This document shows, one piece after another, positions 6,312 to 6,988 of a stretch of 6,988 nucleotides of DNA. Below the pieces are notes generated by a model. That model made no database searches and was not told the origin of the DNA. It saw nothing but the letters and a program-made list of their open reading frames with translations. A program made the translations under genes and the position numbers. The stretch covers positions 1-6,988 of the forward strand of contig JBBRMY010000128.1 in the NCBI GenBank assembly GCA_038230595.1. The letters run 5' to 3'. This DNA comes from JBBRMY01 sp038230595 (lineage in GTDB: Bacteria; Bacteroidota; Ignavibacteria; Tepidaquicellales; Tepidaquicellaceae). Position 1 is the stretch's first letter. Every line of letters begins with the position of its first letter.

Positions 6312-6988
6312 TTAGGGAATGTGTTTTAAAACTTCTTCAACAGAAATATCGTTAATATTTTTTGACTTCGATTGAATATTAATTTTATTTTTTCCGGTAG
6401 GTCCCCACTCCCACGATTGAGTAGGACCAAATAATGAGATCTGATTTATTTCTGAAGCTCCGGCAATATGCATGGGACCTGTATCGTTCGTAATATACAG
6501 ATCAACCTGATCAAGTAATGCTGCAAGATGATTAAGCTTAAATTCTTTTGCTATGAGAAAAGGGATTCTGAGCTTTTTAAGTTCAGCGGTTATTTTATTA
6601 ACGGTCTCTTCATCCATCACACCGCAGGTTATTACAACTGAAATTTTATTTACTTTATTTAGCGTATCAAGCACCTTCACAAATTTTACCGGACTCCATA
6701 TATTTTCAGTTTTTCCTGCTCCGGGATGTATTCCGATTATTTTTGCTTCGTTTTTTCTTAACGGTTCTAAAAAATCCTGCGTAAACTTTTCATCTTCCTT
6801 CTCAAAAGAAATTTTTATTCGGGATGAATATTTATTTTCACGTATCTTATCAAAAAGCTGAGCTGCAAGCTGAAGGCTTCTTTCTGATTGATGAACTTTT
6901 TCATTTATCCAGTTAAAGTTTCTTTTAACGTTCAGGAAATATGAATCTTTATTCTTTATATTATCAATAGAATTCACTCCGACTCTCA
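6312..6988 (-). CDS. GT9 glycosyltransferase, ADP-heptose:LPS heptosyltransferase-like, 5' end cut by window edge
   Basis: The C-terminal part of a glycosyltransferase family 9 protein, the family that transfers heptose from ADP-heptose in lipopolysaccharide core synthesis at the inner face of the cytoplasmic membrane. Residues below are counted from the GTG at 6977-6975. The nucleotide-sugar-binding half shows IGIHPGAGKTENIWSP (81-96), a CGV strand end (118-120), the signature ITNDTGPMHIAGA (162-174) and SLFGPTQSWEWGPTG (181-195). These motifs are well kept. The frame stays open to the right edge (RVG before the GTG), and GT9 proteins are usually about 330-360 aa, so the true start lies outside the window and the acceptor-binding N-terminal domain is missing here. 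The acceptor cannot be told from this half, so I give no rfa/waa symbol. Confidence 0.85.
   Translation of the reverse strand, partial: RVGVNSIDNIKNKDSYFLNVKRNFNWINEKVHQSERSLQLAAQLFDKIRENKYSSRIKISFEKEDEKFTQDFLEPLRKNEAKIIGIHPGAGKTENIWSPVKFVKVLDTLNKVNKISVVITCGVMDEETVNKITAELKKLRIPFLIAKEFKLNHLAALLDQVDLYITNDTGPMHIAGASEINQISLFGPTQSWEWGPTGKNKINIQSKSKNINDISVEEVLKHIP

Noticed and set aside
6553..6861. Plus-strand open frame of 102 codons inside the GT9 gene
   Set aside because: It is antisense to a stretch with clear GT9 motifs and has no recognisable product or ribosome-binding context.
6312..6977. GTG at 6977-6975 as the true start of the GT9 gene
   Set aside because: The frame stays open to the window edge and the protein would lack the whole N-terminal acceptor domain of GT9 enzymes. 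The gene is cut by the window, not short.

Overview
The window is AT-rich. Its two main genes encode large secreted proteins that end in a type IX secretion (T9SS) C-terminal sorting domain with the motif NYPNPFNPVT. That CTD style, the A-rich leaders without a Shine-Dalgarno sequence, and a nearby GT9 lipopolysaccharide glycosyltransferase suggest a Gram-negative bacterium of the FCB group. Ignavibacteria, Chlorobi or a related lineage seems more likely than a classical Bacteroidia. This is inferred from sequence style only; no marker gene is present.

All three genes lie on the minus strand. From right to left in the given orientation (their transcription order): the C-terminal part of a GT9 heptosyltransferase-like gene, cut by the right edge (6312-6988); a 401-bp AT-rich gap holding the promoter and leader of the next gene; an 849-aa secreted protein (3361-5910) with its terminator (3294-3341); a second gap; and an 850-aa paralogue (328-2880) with an extra hairpin (277-310) and a near-identical terminator (206-253). 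The left 200 bp hold a REP-like palindromic element (69-121) and, at the very edge, a plus-strand terminator that probably ends a convergent gene outside the window.

The most interesting content is the paralogous pair. Each mature N-terminus looks like a thioester domain (TED/TQXA): Cys72 in YCID and Gln126 in AIQLAIW, the residue pair that forms an internal Cys-Gln thioester in surface adhesins of Gram-positive bacteria. Here the domain is followed by an Ig-like domain, about 460 residues of unrecognised mostly beta sequence, and a T9SS anchor signal instead of LPXTG. This suggests a Gram-negative covalent adhesin carried through T9SS. The genes arose by tandem duplication of a whole transcription unit (promoter, leader, gene, terminator). 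Since then the TED has diverged faster than the middle region, while the terminator has hardly changed. The GT9 enzyme may act in lipopolysaccharide synthesis; T9SS cargo is anchored on LPS in some Bacteroidota, but a functional link here is only inference.
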